Assembly: GCA_963383645.1 (NCBI GenBank)
Contig: OY726576.1
Coordinates: 14,083,659-14,147,658, forward strand
Source: Muscardinus avellanarius
Lineage: Eukaryota > Chordata > Mammalia > Rodentia > Gliridae
Length of the DNA: 64,000 nucleotides
Reading direction: 5' to 3'
The notes beneath the pieces were generated by a model. It was not told where the DNA came from and made no database searches. It worked only from the letters and a program-made list of their open reading frames with translations. Shown in pieces: positions 1-13,800 of the stretch (position 1 is its first letter; every line of letters begins with the position of its first letter). A program made the translations under genes and the position numbers.

Positions 1-27
1 CTGTTTCAAAAAATAAAAAGACTAAAA

Positions 28-460
28 ATTTGGGTTGGGGGTGTAGTGTGGAGGTAGAATGCCCCTGGGTTCCATTCCTAGTACCGCAAAAAATAAAAAT
101 AGGGCTGGGGGTGTGGCTCATAGGAAAAGAACAACCCCTGGGTTCAATCCTCAGTATCACAGATAAATAAAAATTAAAAAATAAAGCCAGGCGTGGTGGC
201 GCACACTTGTAATCCCAGCATTTGGGGGCTGAGACAGGAGGATCGGGGTTCGAGGCCAGCCTCAGTTACTTAGTGAGGTCTTCCACAACTTAGTTTCAAA
301 ATAAAGAATAAAAAATAGGCTTGGGGGAGGTGTAGCTCAGAGGTAGAATGCCCCTGGGTTCCATCCCCAGTACCACAAAAAAAAATTAAAAAATAAAATA
401 GGGCTGAGGGTCTAGCTTAGAGGTAGAACACCCCTTGTCTCAGTCCTTAGAATGGGGGGG
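28..460 (+). repeat. SINE cluster (ID-like units plus one B1-dID dimer)
   Basis: Two ID-like tRNA-derived units (about 30-92 and 103-165) precede a B1-dID dimer at about 186-387, followed by another ID-like unit to about 450. The dimer starts GCCAGGCGTGGTGGC, runs through 'tgagacaggaggatc' and an A-rich linker, and ends in the ID-like half with an A tail. All share one orientation, as if later copies inserted into earlier A tails. 461-664 shows no recognisable feature. Confidence 0.85.
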
Positions 461-664
461 TCACAGTACTTGGCAGTTTGGTGGTTTGGGCATCGTGACC
501 TGGTGGGTCTGCACGTCTCAGCCTCATCGAGGCTGCACGTGTCACAGCTGCCTTCTGACCCTCTGGGTCTGTGAGTGGTCTATCTCGGTTCATTCATCAC
601 CTAAGTGAGCATCTGTTACGTGTCTGTGTTCCTTTTCTAGTGCGGCAGTAACAGATTACCACAA

Positions 665-888
665 TTTTTTTTAATGTGTGTGTGTGTGTGGTCCTGGGGG
701 TGGAAGCCAGAGGCTTTTACCCCCGGGCTCCATCCCCAGCCCTATTTTATACTTTATTTGGAAACAGGGTCTCACTGAGTTGCTGAGAGCCTCACTCAGT
801 AGCTGAGGCTGGCTTCGAACCTGTGCGATCCTCCTGCCTCAGCCTCCCATGTGCTGGGATTACAAGCGTGTGCCACCACGCCCGGCTT
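665..888 (-). repeat. B1-dID SINE, minus strand
   Basis: The ID-like half is read in reverse (gtggtcctgggggtggaag), followed by the reversed B1 half ending ccaccacgcccggct. A (TG) run sits in its T-rich tail. 889-1130 is apparently unique sequence with no gene signal. Confidence 0.85.
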
Positions 889-1130
889 AAACTTTGTTTC
901 TTGTAAGAGGACACCAGTTTATTATGTTAGAGTTCTACAGCTTAGAATTTCTTATAGACCTAAACACAGGTCTCGCTGACCTAAGTGGGAGCTGTGCTCC
1001 ATCCGGGAGTCATTCTGCTCCCCAAGGCCGTCCGGGTTCCCCAGTCCGGCTCGCAGCCCTCTCCCTTCACCTGTGGAACCAGTTGTGCCTCATCGCTCGT
1101 GACGTCTCACGCGCCCTCTCTTCTGCCTTC

Positions 1131-1386
1131 CTCTATTTTTTATTTTGAAAGAGGCTAAATTGCTGAGGTTGCCTCTAACCTGCAACTTGCTGTCTCAGTC
1201 TCCCAAGTACTGAGATCACAGAAGTGTGCCACCATCCCCAGCTCCTCTCACCTTAAGAACCCTGTAAATACATTGCGCCCACCTGGATAATCCAGGCTGA
1301 TATCTCTATTTTAAGAGCAGTCGATTTAAGGCCTTGCTTTTAGCTACAACCTTTGCCATATAATAACCTAACATAGCTACAGGTTT

Positions 1387-1425
<39 letters not shown>

Positions 1426-1602
1426 CACTGGGGATTGAACCCAAAGGTGTTCTACATCTGCGCTAAACCCGCAGCCCGATTTTATTTCTTATTTGGAAAC
1501 AGGGTCTCACTAAATTGCTGAGGCTGGCTTCGAACCTGCAATCCTCTGGTCTCAGCCTCCCAAGTATTGGGATTACAAGTATGTACCACCACCCCAGCTC
1601 GT
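1131..1602 (-). repeat. Two reversed SINE fragments and a (TG)n tract
   Basis: A reversed B1-half fragment lies at 1131-1243. A (TG)n run at about 1389-1422 leads into a second reversed B1-dID copy at 1424-1602. 1244-1388 is unremarkable. Confidence 0.8.
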
Positions 1603-1704
1603 ATCCACAGGTTCTGGGAATGAGGATTTGGACATCTTTGAGGGGCAATTTTATGCTAGTACTATACTATTAAAATGGACATATGGAATTTAAGAAAGTG
1701 TCCT

Positions 1705-1893
1705 GCCGGGCGTGGTGGCGCACACTTGTAATCCCCACGCTTGGGAGGCGGAGACAGGAGGATCACGCAGGTTCAAAGCCAGCTATGCTGGCTTAAGAGA
1801 CCCTGTTTCCAAAAATAAAATAGGTGTGGGAGTGTAGCCGGGAGGTAGAAGGGCTTCCAGGAACCCCAGTACCACCAAAAAAAAAAAAAAAAG
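1705..1893 (+). repeat. B1-dID SINE with visible target-site duplication
   Basis: A complete dimer begins GCCGGGCGTGGTGG and ends agtaccaccaaa plus an A tail. The flanking repeat AAGTGTCCT occurs just before the head and again after the tail, as expected for LINE-driven insertion. Confidence 0.9.
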
Positions 1894-1947
1894 TGTCCTA
1901 TCCACATGGATCCTATAAAATGGTGGGAGATACATGATTAATCACAA

Positions 1948-2126
1948 TTTTTTTTACTGGGGTTCTTGGAAGCCCTTCTACCTCCAGGCTACACTCCCAG
2001 ACCTACTTTTTATATTTTTATTTGGAAACAGGGTCTCTTAAGCCAGCGCGGCTGGCTTCGAACCTGCGCGATTCTCCGGTCTCTGCCTCCCAAGCGCGGG
2101 GATTACAAGCATGCGCCACCATGCCC
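1948..2126 (-). repeat. B1-dID SINE, minus strand
   Basis: Reversed dimer of the 'ggttcttggaagcccttcta' subtype, 55 bp from the plus-strand copy above. The pair forms an inverted-repeat SINE couple. Confidence 0.85.
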
Positions 2127-2469
2127 TGTAATCACAATTTTTTTATTGCCATTTTCAGATTTTAGCAGTAAGACCATTCTGCCTCTATAGAATGAATTAG
2201 GGAGCTTTTCATCTTTTCCTGTGATGTAGAGTAAGGTAGAAGTCACCTCTGCACAGATAGCTGAGAGTAGCTCAGGAATGGAGGCCCCGCCTTCAATCCC
2301 TCCCATCCCAGAGCAAGGTGCGGCGCCAGCCTCTGCTCCCCTCTGGTCTCACCAGCGAGTGCTCATCAGTCTTGAAATGTTGGCATTAATTGCCTGCTCT
2401 TCATCCCACGTGGGAGGGAGGTTCCAGCCTGAAGTTATGGGCGTTCCCAAACAAGACGTCTGCCACTGG

Positions 2470-2830
2470 ACAGATGAGATTGACAGCAGTTTATTCGGTC
2501 CTACAACCAGTGCAGGGAACAGACACCCCATGCATGCAGGCCACAGGGAGGTGCACTGAGGAATGGCATGAGCCTCCACGGGCTGGGGGGGGCAGGTTTT
2601 GTAGGAGCACAAGTGTGGGGTCCCCCAGCTCCTGCGGGGGACGCAATGGGCCTGTTTGAATAGTTCCCTGTGTTGGCAGGGAACTAAAACCCACTACTGA
2701 GAGATAAGCCGAAAGGCACCTGGTCCACTTGATGAGAGGATTGTTGGCTGGGGGACCTTATCCATAGGTCCAAAGGGAGTGGGCAACTTGTGATTAGGCC
2801 ATCCAGGGCCTTCCTGACTTTACCAAAGTC
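2470..2830 (-). repeat. Possible antisense LTR fragment
   Basis: A block with no SINE similarity carries CAGTTTATTCGG, which is AATAAA on the minus strand, and a G/C-rich body resembling a retroviral LTR read backwards. There is no gag or pol nearby and no clear TG...CA ends. It could equally be ordinary unique DNA. 2127-2469 shows nothing recognisable. Confidence 0.25.
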
Positions 2831-2936
2831 AAGGTGGCACATAACAGTAAATCTTTTTAAATATTGAATCTTAGTTTCAGCTGTTTCTGGTTAATTAGGG
2901 GTTTTTTTGGTTATTTATTTTTTAATGATTTTTTTC

Positions 2937-3597
2937 TTTCTTTCTTTCTTTTGTGGTACTGGGGATTGAAACCAGGGCCATTCTGTCCCCAAGATCCATC
3001 CCCAGTCCTATTGTTTGTTGTTTGTTTGTTTGTTGTTTGTTTGTTTGCTTGTTTTCAGTACTGGGGATGGAACCCAGGGGCATTCGACCTCCGAGCTACA
3101 TCCCCAGCCCTATTTTTTAGTCTTTATTTTGAAACAGGTCTCACTGAGTTGCAAAGGATAAGTAGCTGAGGCTATCTGCAAACTGTGATCTTCCTGTCTC
3201 CGCCTCCCAAATGCTGGGATTACAAGCATGCGCCACCACTCCTGGCTCACAGTCCTGTTTTGAAACAGGGTGTCACTAAATTGCAGAGGGCCTAAGTAGC
3301 TGAGGCTGGCTACAAACCTGTGATCCTCCTGTCTCAGCCTCACAAGGACTGGGATTACAAGTGTACACCATCACACCTGGATTTTTTTTTTTTTTTTTTT
3401 GGGTCTGGGGATGGAACCCAGGGGCATTCGACCTCCGGGCTACACCCCCTGGTCTATTTTTTATTCTTTATTTTGAAACAGGATCTCACTTAGTTGCAGA
3501 GGGCCTCACTAAGTAGCTGAGGCTGTCCACTAACCGCGATTCTCCAGTCTCAGCCTCCCGAATGCTGGGATTACAAGCGTGCACCACCACGCCTGGT
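2937..3597 (-). repeat. Run of four reversed SINE units
   Basis: An ID-like unit (about 2945-3010), a dimer (about 3055-3250), a B1-half copy (3250-3380) and a further dimer (3396-3597), all reversed, with T-rich and (TTTG) tails between them. Confidence 0.85.
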
Positions 3598-3741
3598 TTG
3601 TTAGCAGACTTCTAAGTTGAAAAGATGTTGTTTCTGGGAGTTTAGTAGACAAAGGCCCAACTGAGACTTATACTGGCAACACGTTTGACTTCTGAGGACA
3701 AAGAAAAACCCTTAAACGCACCAGGCAAATTGCATATGGGA

Positions 3742-4748
3742 AGCCAGGTGAGGAGGTACACACCTGTAATCCCAGGACTTGGAAGCCGGAGACAGGAGGA
3801 TCGCAGGCTCAAGACTGGTGTCAACAACTCTGAGACTCAAGAGTCTCAGGGAGATCCTGTTTCAAGTAAAAAAAAAAAAAAAAAAACGGGGGCTGGGATA
3901 GCTTGGAGGTAAAATATCCCAAAAAAAAAGTTCCTTGCCTTAACCAAAAAATCCCAGCTTTGTTATTTTCAGTGTCCCAGGACACAGATTAGGACAAGAG
4001 AATCTGGACCAGAAGGGCCTGAGACAAGAATTCTATAAACTGAGCATGGAAGCACATACCTGTATTCTCAGTACTTGGGAGGATGAAACAGGAGGATCAC
4101 AGGTTCCAGGCCAGCCTCAGCAACATGGTGAGAGCAACCTAGCAAGACTCTATTTCAACACAAAAAATAAGATAGGGCTGGAGGTATAGCTCAGAGGTAG
4201 AATTATCCCTAGAACCACAAAATAAGGAAAAGAAATTATCATTACAGTTCCACAAATATGTGCAGTTTCTGTGTCAAACAAAAAATCTTTTATAATTTTT
4301 CATTACATAAGGAATATAAAAACAAATGACTAAGCTGGGCGTGGTGGGCACACTTGTAATCCCAGCATTCGGGAGGCTGAGACTGGAGGATCGCAGTCCG
4401 CTGTTTGCTGACAGCCTCAGCTACTTAGTGAGGCCCTTCACAATTTAGTGAGACCCTGTTTCAAAATAAAGAATAAAAAATAGGGCAGGGGGTGTAGCTT
4501 GGAAGTCTAATGCCCCTGGGTTCCATCCCAAACCCGCAAAAACAAAATGACTATTTTATTGTGTGGTACTGGAGACTGCACCCAGGAGTATTCCATTACT
4601 GAACTACACCCCCAGCCCTGTATTTATTTATTTATTTAATTTTGAGGCAGAGTCTCGCCAGATTACTGAGCACTGGCCTGGAATTAGCAATCTTCTTGTC
4701 TCAGCCTCCCAAGCACAGGAATTACAGGCATGCGCTGGGGCACCCAGC
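3742..4748. repeat. Four SINE copies of mixed orientation
   Basis: Plus-strand copies at about 3742-3930, 4038-4222 and 4334-4545. A reversed copy lies at 4563-4748. The short gaps (3598-3741, 3931-4037, 4223-4333) show nothing else. Confidence 0.8.
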
Positions 4749-4879
4749 TAAACTATTTAATTAATTTGAGGGTAACTCTTAGGAGAAAAACTGGCTTTGC
4801 TTCCTTAAAGATCTATATAGAGCATGTGGAAAGACTTAGAAAGGAGCAAGAGAAAACAAAAATCCCAGCGCAGTGGCGG

Positions 4880-5720
4880 CGCTGCAGCCTGTAGGACGGC
4901 CCCTCGACCTTTCGGGTTTGTCCCGCCGCCCTCCCCAGCCTAAGTGAAGCGCAGGCCACAGTCAAGGCCGACTCCCTCCTCCCGGCGGTCCTCCCGGGTG
5001 CTCCCGCGTGTGCGCCGGGCCCCTCCCTCCTCCCGGCAGTCCTCCCGGCGGTCCTCCCGGCTCGGGGGACGCCTTCAAACCCCGAGGGTGTCACGTCGCC
5101 CCCGGGGCCGGGTGTGAGGTCCGCCGGGCTGCGGTTCCCGCGCCCACAGGTCTTTTCCGTCCCGCCCCCACCTTGCGGGCTCGCCTCGGGTCCCCATCTG
5201 GGTGTGCCTCCCGGGGCTCGGGATCGGAGCCCCTCCCCAAGCCCAAGCTACGGAACTCGGGGAGGGAGCGCGCGGCGCCGCCGGCTCGACGCGGAGACCC
5301 AGAGGCCGAGCCCCCGGCCCGGGCGGGCGCGGACGGCCGCAGCCGGCGAGGCCCGAGGCCGCACGTGCCGCGCGCGCGGCGACGCAAGGGTTAAGGCTCC
5401 GGCCCGCCCCGGCCCGCGATCGGCGGCCCCGGGGGGCGTGGCCGGAGGGCGGGCCCCTGTTTGCCGCAGCCGCTGGTGGGCGGGGCCGCGGGCGGGAGGG
5501 GCGCGGAGGAGCCGGGCCGCGCCGCGCGCCCCGCCGGGCGGGCTTCGGGCTGCGCCAGCTGGCCGGGCGGGCGCCTGCGTGGAGCCCCTCGCCGGACCGA
5601 GGCAGCAAGTGAGTGAGGCGGGTCCGCCGCGCGCCGCTCCCGGCTGCGCCCGCGTCGAGGCCGCGGCGCGTCTGGCGGGACCGGGAGCCGGGGAGGGGTC
5701 GCGTCCCGCTGCTAGGGTCC
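4880..5720 (+). promoter_or_regulatory. LZTS3: CpG island with putative upstream first exon of LZTS3
   Basis: Very GC- and CpG-rich DNA with GC boxes (gggcgtggccgg, gtgggcggggcc) and no TATA box. It ends at a strong 5' splice site, gcagcaa|GTGAGTGAGG, with the donor GT at 5609-5610. I read this as a distal promoter and non-coding first exon for LZTS3, whose coding starts 5.7 kb downstream in the same direction. A CRE-like TGATGTCAT lies just inside the putative intron (about 5750). Long ORFs here on both strands are GC-driven shadows. The exon start cannot be placed from sequence. Confidence 0.6.
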
Positions 5721-6858
5721 CGAGGGGGAGGGGAGTGGGGATGAGGCGGATGATGTCATGGATGCTTCGCCCGGCCTGGGGGAGGTGGCGGCCGGAGGGG
5801 GTGCGGCCCGGATTATGTCACCTCTTCCCTCCGCGCCCCGCCCCCCAGGGCCACACGTTGGTGGGTAGCCCAGAGGAGGTACGGGCGGGATACCCCACCG
5901 CAGAGACCCCCGTGCACCTCTGCAGATGGCCCGAGCCTGGGGTCTCTGTTGGCGCTGTGCGCTGTGGGCTGCTGGTGAATGGCGACTCCCCCCCACGCCC
6001 CAAGCGGAGGCTCGTGTGTGCGCGCGTGTGTGTGCTCCGGGTGGGGGGGGATGAGCCGTCGGGCCCCCTCAGTCCTGAAACACCGGCTTCATCAGAGCCG
6101 GGATGCAGGGGGTGGACCCCTTCCCCTGCCGGTGCCGTGCCTCCAAGGGAAGATGGCCCTGCCCCACGCATCCCGACCGAGAAGTTCTGGAGATGCAGTG
6201 CCCCCGAAGCCCTGTAGTGCCCCTGGATCCCCTTCCTCCCTCCGTCCTTCATCTGGAGCTCTTCCTGGTTTCTCTGCCTGGATTCATTGCCTGTTTGCAG
6301 CGCTCTTAACTAGCATTCCCATGTACATCCACCCTGCATTTTCTTGGTGCCAGGGCCCAGAACCTCTAGGACTCCTCCACATGTTTCCCAGGGCACCCAC
6401 AGGCCAGTCTCGCGGAGGCCCTGGAGTGAAATCTCCCTAGGGTGGCCTAAGCTAAGCCCTCCAGGACCCCTGGGTATCGGGGATGCCATCTGAGAGAGCA
6501 TTTCGACTGGTTCTAGGCGGATGTAGGATAGCCACAGGAAGCCCACAGGGGGTTGTGTGTGGAGTGGAGAGGAGCCAGGTCACGGAGATGTAGCATGGGT
6601 ATCAGGAGAGCCCTTGGCTGCTGCAAGCTCTGCCTGGTCCTGAAGGCCAGGAGGAACATGGAGCATTTTACCCATAATACACTTGCTTCTTAAAATTCCT
6701 GCAAGGTAGGTGTGAGGACTGGAGGCGAAATAACCTGTGTGAGGTTCCGCCCCTAATCAGGCCACCTTACACTTGGTGCCGATGCCACCAGAACTTAGTC
6801 TTCTGCACTTGACTCTGCTCGTGGACGGATCTGGGCAGAGCAGGAGCAAGACTGGCTT

Positions 6859-6860
<2 letters not shown>
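5721..6860. other. LZTS3 5' intron sequence, no gene seen
   Basis: Moderately GC-rich unique sequence. A weak MIR-like stretch (cctgcaaggtaggtgtgagg) lies near 6690-6770. No exon with supporting splice sites or homology was recognised. Confidence 0.4.
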
Positions 6861-6862
<2 letters not shown>

Positions 6863-6899
<37 letters not shown>

Positions 6900-7082
6900 G
6901 CTGGGGATTGAACTCAGGGACATTCCACCTCCACGCTATACCCTCAGCTCTATTTCTTATTCTTTATTTTGAACCAGGGTCTCAGTAGGGTGTTGAGGGC
7001 CTGAGTAGCTGAGGCTGGCCTTGAACCTGCGACCCTCCTGTCTGAGCCTCCCAAGTACTGGGATTACAAGCATGCGCCTGGC
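6863..7082 (-). repeat. (TG)n tract and reversed SINE
   Basis: About 18 TG dinucleotides at 6863-6898, directly joined to a reversed B1-dID copy ending tacaagcatgcgcc. 7083-7605 holds nothing recognisable. Confidence 0.85.
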
Positions 7083-7610
7083 TGGCTTTGCCCTTTAGAA
7101 AGAGCCCCTTGGCAGCAACTAGGAAACGGAGTGTAGAAGAAAGGCCAGAAGGAGGAGACCCGGGAAGGGTGCTGGCAGGAGGGGCTGCTGGGATCTTTAG
7201 GAGGTGGAATGGGCTGGGCATGGGGGCCTCCTAGACCTTAAGTTCCTATCTTTGGGGAAGAGACAGGTGGAGAGGGGCTGGGTGGTCACTGAGCTGAAGG
7301 AACCTGCATGTGCAACCCCAAGGGAGAGCCCACTCGGCTCTTTGTGACTGCGAATACTATGTCACAGGTACCGAGGGTTGAGGGACAGGCTTTGCCGGCC
7401 ATACCCTGACCCCCAGATGGATGTGGCGCCTCCTCTTAGCTTAGCTCCCCCTTAACAGGGCCAGGTATCCTACCTACTTGTTCTTCCAGCTCTCTGCCAG
7501 GCTGTGGAGGAGAACAGCTGCAGCAGTCCGTGTTGGGTGATGGGAGAGGCAGAGCGGGGGAATGCTTGCCCGGGGTTGACCACGGCAGGTTAGAGCTATG
7601 TCAAGAAGCC

Positions 7611-7860
7611 GGGTGCAGTGGCGCACGCTTGTCATCCCAGTGCTTGGGAGGCCGAGACAGGAGGATCACAGGTTGGAGGATGGCCTCAGCAAGTAGTGGG
7701 ACTCTCACCAACTTAGTGAGACCCTGTTTCCAAACAAAAATAAAATAGGGCTTGGGGGTGTAGCTTGGAGGTAGAATGCCCCTGGGTTCAATCCCCAATA
7801 CCAAAAAAAATTGGTCTAGGGATATAGTTCGGAGGTAGAATGCCTTTGGGTTTGATTCCC

Positions 7861-7917
<57 letters not shown>
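7611..7917 (+). repeat. B1-dID SINE, extra ID unit and (AC)n tract
   Basis: A plus-strand dimer (7611-7805), then an extra ID-like unit (about 7812-7865) whose A tail has grown into about 25 AC repeats (7866-7916). 7918-9435 (about 1.5 kb) is unique intron sequence where I see no exon; ORFs there lack support. Confidence 0.85.
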
Positions 7918-7920
<3 letters not shown>

Positions 7921-9437
7921 CAGGGAGCTCTTTGGGCTCCAGGGAGAGCGCCTGCAGGCTGAATCAAGGATTCATTCCCCAGGTAGAGCACTGGGAAAGG
8001 CTCAGCAGTCGTTTCTATCCAGGGCTCAGGGCATCTGAGCCTAGTGGAGAGCCCTCCCCACTAGGAAAGCCGTGGGCAGTGGCATCACCCACCAACCTCA
8101 GCCATGCTCAGAGTCTCCCTGGATTCAAAGAGGACTTTCGCAAGGCACCGCCCTAAACATCCCTGTCGCTCCCAATCGAGGTAACCACTTTTGAGGTCTT
8201 TCCTACCCACACCCAGGCCTCTGTGCAGCCCCGGTCCTAGCCCCTGCCTAGATCTTCCGTCTGCACACTCAAATTTCTACCATGCTTCATTTTTAAAATA
8301 AGGCCCTGCGATCCCAAACCTCCTTAGATGATGTCCTTCTCTGGCCTCTTTTAGCAGAGCTCTGCCATCTCTTCTCTTTCTGCACCCCTCCACCCTGTGG
8401 TCTGCTTTTTCTTTGTGCCGCTTTTCTAAAACCATTGACACAGACGCCCGTGATGTTTTCTGTTGCCAAATCCAGGGCACCCTCTTCAGTCCCAATTTTA
8501 CCTGGCCCCTTTCTTTTGAACCCTGGGAGCTTCCCCCACTTTTTTTTTTTGAGATGGAGTCTTACGGTGCTGCCAAGACCAGCGTTGGTGCCGGGTAGCT
8601 AACTACTCCTGTGCCCCGCTCTCTCCAAGTCCCCCAAGTCCAAGCCTTGCCTTCAGGGCCCAACTCCTGCTGGCTTTCTTCCTGCTCCTGCATTGCCAGA
8701 CTTCTGGGGCTCTGCCACCCTGGCTGGATGTGGGGCCACCCACACCCTTGGGTGCCGATACCCCAAGTTTCCCTCCCTCTCTCTCTGCCCAGTGCATACG
8801 AGGTATTTTTCTGGTCTTCTCCAAAGCATCTATTGTGTTTCTCTTAATCTCCTGCTGGTGTGTTAAGAGTGTCGGCCCAGACCAGACTCCCTCACTGCCC
8901 CTACTAACTGAACCCCAACTACATGTGTGAGCCGGTGCCAATTCCTCCCCTTCAGACTGCGCCCGTCTTCCCAATGGCTGCCAGCCTCGGTCCATTTAGC
9001 CTCCATCCTCTGGGTCCCACATTGCACCCAGGGATATAGACAGAAGGGGCCATGGTTAGGGCTGGAGGGGGGCTTGCCAAGGGGCAGCATGCTGGAGCAT
9101 GCTGGGGAGGGGAGGCAGAGCAGGGATGGGGGGGGCTCCAGGGCCCTAGGGCACTCCATTTATGGACGCCTTACTCCCAGAGTGGTCTATCCGCCCATCC
9201 AGCTCTTCAGTGGCTCCTAGGACAGACAGGCTGTTCTCCAGGCCTGTGGGGACACACCTGAGAAAACAGACTTCGAGGCAGGGGACATGGCAGTCAACTC
9301 TCCCACCACCTAGGGCTGTGGTCCTGATGTGGCCAGAAGACTCTAAAGGGCGAAAGTTCAACCAGGCTCCCTTGTTCTGGGGCAGGATAGGAAGGAGACA
9401 GCGTCTCATGCAGGATAGCTTAGTGAGGCCCTTTGTT

Positions 9438-9900
9438 TCGTGGTGCTAGGGACTGAACCCAGGGACATTCTACCTCTGAGCTACATCCCCAGCCCCATCT
9501 TATTTTTTACTTGGAAACAGAGTCTCACTAAGTAGCTGAGATTGGCCAAGCAGCTGTGATCCTCTGGTCTCAGCCTCCCCAGGACTGGGATTACAAGTGT
9601 GCACCACCATGCTCAGCTGAGACTCTGTTTTGTTTTATTTTATTTTTGTGGGTCTGGGGATGGAACCCAGGGGCATTCGACCTCCGAACTACACCCCCTG
9701 CTTTATTTTGAAACAGGGTCTCACTAAGTTGCAGAGAGCCTCGCTAAGTAGCTGAGGCTGTCAGCAAACAGCGAACCGCGATCCTCTGGTCTCAGCCTCC
9801 CAAATGCTGTGCGCCACCACGCCCGGTTTGAGACTCTGTTTTAAAGATAAAGTAGGGCTGGTAGTATGCCCCTGGGTTCAATCCCCAGTACCCAAAACAA
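9438..9900. repeat. Two reversed SINEs and one plus ID unit
   Basis: Reversed copies at about 9438-9616 and 9640-9830, then a short plus-strand ID-like unit ending aatccccagtaccc near 9895. Confidence 0.8.
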
Positions 9901-10129
9901 AATATAAGACAGCCTACTAAAGGGGCGCTGGGCCCTTCACCTTAACTGAGGGCCTCCCACCCCCTGGTTTCTAGCTGGAACTAGGGGTTAGAGGCCTGAA
10001 GGGCTCGCGTATTTGAGAGTCAGCAGACACTGCTTGGATGGATTATGCAGATTCCTGGGGCAGGTGTTCCCAGGTGCGGACTTGAGACAAAGGAACCAGG
10101 AAGTGGGGCCTCCCTGAACACCTGTAACC

Positions 10130-10860
10130 TGAGGCCCTGTTCTCCCTCTTTCTCTGGGCCGGCCTTGGGGGCGGGGGCGCACCCCCCCCATCCCCCGCCC
10201 CAAGAACTTCACGGCGAACTGAGCAGGGTCAAGGTCCGCAGGGAGCGGGGGAGGGCCAATCCAGGAAGTCTTCCTGGTGGCAGCGCATTCCTGGCGGTTC
10301 CGCGGGCTCGGGATCCCCGGGGCGCCGCGGGGTGCGGAGGCCCCGCCCTCCCCGCCCACCTGTGGGAACCGCGGGCCCCGAGGGAGGCTCCGCCTGCGCG
10401 GGCAGCCGGCGGCGCGGCCCCCCGGCCCCGGCCAGCCCGGGGACCTCTGCGGAGCGCTGCCCCGGGAGGGGCCCCTCGACCCACGAGACCTCGGGCAGGG
10501 CGCCCTCGCCGCCGCTGCAGCCCCGGGCCGCCTCCGTCCCGCGGTCCGCGTGCGCACGGCGCCGCCCCCCGCCCCCGCGCCGCAGCGGCGGCTCCGCCCA
10601 CCCCTCGCCCCGACTCGGGTTCCCTACCGCGTCCGCCGCCTCCGGGCGGCTCGGTGAGTAGGCTCTTCGTCCTCCCATTTCGCAGAGGAGAACACTGCGG
10701 CCCGCGATGGCTCGGCCAGCCCGTCCAAAGTCGCGCAGCACGTTCGGGCCGAGCCCCGACCGCGAGAGCCAGCCACATGGGCCCTGCGGACCCGGCCCCC
10801 GAGGGTCCCGGGCGTGAGGACCCGTCGGCCCCCAGCCCCTGGGAACGGCCAGGAGAGAAG
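10130..10860 (+). promoter_or_regulatory. LZTS3: Second CpG island with proximal first exon of LZTS3
   Basis: Dense CpG sequence, TATA-less, ending in a consensus donor ctcg|GTGAGTA with GT at 10654-10655. It lies 635 bp upstream of the first coding exon's acceptor, so it probably supplies the proximal non-coding first exon. Right after the donor, about 10660-10750 resembles a MIR (tttcgcagaggagaacactg). Which of the two islands dominates is not visible in the sequence. ORFs of 100-290 codons on both strands here are composition shadows. Confidence 0.6.
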
Positions 10861-11144
10861 CCTGCGCTGGTAGTGAGCGATCACTTCGCCCTCGACCGCA
10901 ACACCTAGGGTAGGGGGCTGGTAAAGACCGCACGCTCGTCTATTTTTGGATAGGGTCATTGAGCCCCTCGCCCTCCCCCAGCCTGCAGGTTGCCTAGTGG
11001 GTTCTGGTACCGCTCGCTCCAAATCCCATCTCCCAGGCCCGCGAGGTTGGGTTATAGCGGCCCTGCCCCGGCGTAAAGAACCCCAGAATGCTGGCATTAG
11101 CAGCTCACGTGTGAGGTGGGGTGGAGGAGTGGGGTGCTGACTGA

Positions 11145-13800
<2,656 letters not shown>

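Noticed and set aside
5075..6252. ORFs of 94-367 codons on both strands in the first CpG island
   Set aside because: All frames are open because of extreme GC content; Arg/Pro/Gly/Ala-rich, mutually overlapping, with a better explanation as promoter and 5'UTR.
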